A stretch of DNA of 64,000 nucleotides from NCBI GenBank assembly GCA_000720375.1, contig JOAA01000006.1, positions 124,001-188,000 of the forward strand, written 5' to 3'. Source of the stretch: Rhodococcus rhodnii. Its GTDB lineage: Bacteria > Actinomycetota > Actinomycetes > Mycobacteriales > Pseudonocardiaceae. Below, in pieces: positions 63,417-64,000 of the stretch. The notes under the pieces were generated by a model, which was given only the letters and a program-made list of their open reading frames with translations, did not search any database and was not told where the DNA came from. Within the stretch, counting starts at the first letter, position 1. Every line of letters begins with the position of its first letter. The translations under genes and the position numbers were made by a program.

Positions 63417-64000
63417 TGGCTGGTTGCCGGATTGGAATCGTTGGCGCGGGCGGCGTTGCCCAACGGCACGCGCGGATGCTCGCCGGATTTGACGACGTAC
63501 AGCTGGTCTGCGTGACCGACGTGGACGCCGACCGGGCGCGTGTTTTCGCGCAAGATCACGAAATGCGTGCGGTACCCGGCGTTGCCGAGGTGCTCGAGAC
63601 CGATGTGGATGCGGTGTACGTCTGTGTGCCGCCTGTCGCGCACGGGTCCGCGGAGGAAGCAGTCGCCGCGGCCGGGCGTGCGTTGTTCGTGGAGAAGCCG
63701 ATCGGTCTGGACTGCGAAGTCCCCGAGCGGATCGGCAAACTGGTCGACGAAACCGGCGTGGTCACCGCGGTCGGGCACCACTGGCGGTACTCCCCCGCCG
63801 TGACGTGGGCCCGGCAGGCGCTGGCCGATCGGCCGGTGCGGCTGGCCATGGGCGCATGGCTGGACAAGGTCCCGCCGGTCGGCTGGTGGGTGCACCGCGA
63901 CCGGTCCGGCGGGCAGGTCATCGAACAGGCCATCCATGTGCTCGACCTGGCCAGGGTCCTGGTCGGGGACGTGGCCGAGGTGCACGCGTTCGCCGACGGA
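63417..64000 (+). CDS. Gfo/Idh/MocA-family oxidoreductase (3' end outside window)
   Basis: 194 codons visible from ATG 63417. Rossmann start RIGIVGAGGVAQRHARML, then VCVTDVDADRAR, VDAVYVCVPPVAHGSAEEAVAAAGRALFVEKPIGLD (EKP motif), VGHHWRYSPAV and GGQVIEQAIHVLDLARVLVGDV. Typical NAD(P)-dependent sugar/inositol dehydrogenase. A hairpin GCTGGG-N4-CCCAGC (63398-63413) sits just before the ATG. Fourth gene of the sugar operon. Confidence 0.9.

Overview
High-G+C DNA with GTG/TTG starts, AfsR-type giant regulators, Tat and trypsin-like secreted proteins, an ESX-type YbaB/WXG-like cluster, F420-type and ANTAR genes: this is the chromosome of a filamentous actinomycete, most likely a member of the Pseudonocardiaceae (inference from gene content and style; no rRNA is present). 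No tRNA, rRNA, CRISPR array or transposase gene was seen.

The most notable part is bases 1-5991. Two overlapping minus-strand genes encode a sigma-54 (RpoN)-type sigma factor and a sigma-54 activator with an intact GAFTGA loop, a pairing that actinobacteria are generally said to lack. Just downstream lies a textbook -24/-12 promoter (TGGCACGGAACTTGCA, minus strand, 3324-3339). It is placed to read a tight operon of two paralogous acidic 'EFE-repeat' proteins, an HExxH metallopeptidase and a further protein cut by the window edge. Regulator, activator, promoter and cargo thus appear to be a complete self-contained sigma-54 module.

6156-7829 holds an epoxide-hydrolase-like enzyme and a LuxR regulator on the minus strand. 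7976-16753 is a plus-strand operon of two giant conserved proteins of unknown function followed by two secreted chymotrypsin-fold proteases. 17162-20335 carries assorted enzymes (alpha/beta hydrolase, luciferase-like monooxygenase, orphan type II thioesterase). 20433-22767 is an ESX-like cluster. 23287-25619 contains a TetR/SDR pair with a clear operator and a second SDR. 25670-30454 has two divergent AfsR/SARP regulators.

30905-33231 is a TetR/FAD-monooxygenase pair with three operator-like repeats. 33298-34996 is a PadR/HAAS membrane-protein operon with a 27-codon linking ORF. 35091-40329 has a P450, a two-module Lrp regulator, two MFS exporters and an FMN reductase. 40506-46897 has a third AfsR regulator, a DUF4097-like protein, an ECF sigma factor fused to an anti-sigma-like membrane/extracellular module, and a CopC-like surface protein. 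46955-52936 encodes a secreted multidomain ThuA/glucose-dehydrogenase/PKD protein of about 1990 residues. 53243-55800 has signalling genes (GAF-ANTAR, STAS) and an F420-type reductase.

55797 to the right edge is a divergent carbohydrate locus. The minus strand has a ROK regulator and a sugar ABC transporter (two permeases and a lipoprotein binding protein). The plus strand has a medium-chain dehydrogenase, a TIM-barrel epimerase, a GH63-like glucosidase and a Gfo/Idh oxidoreductase cut by the window edge.
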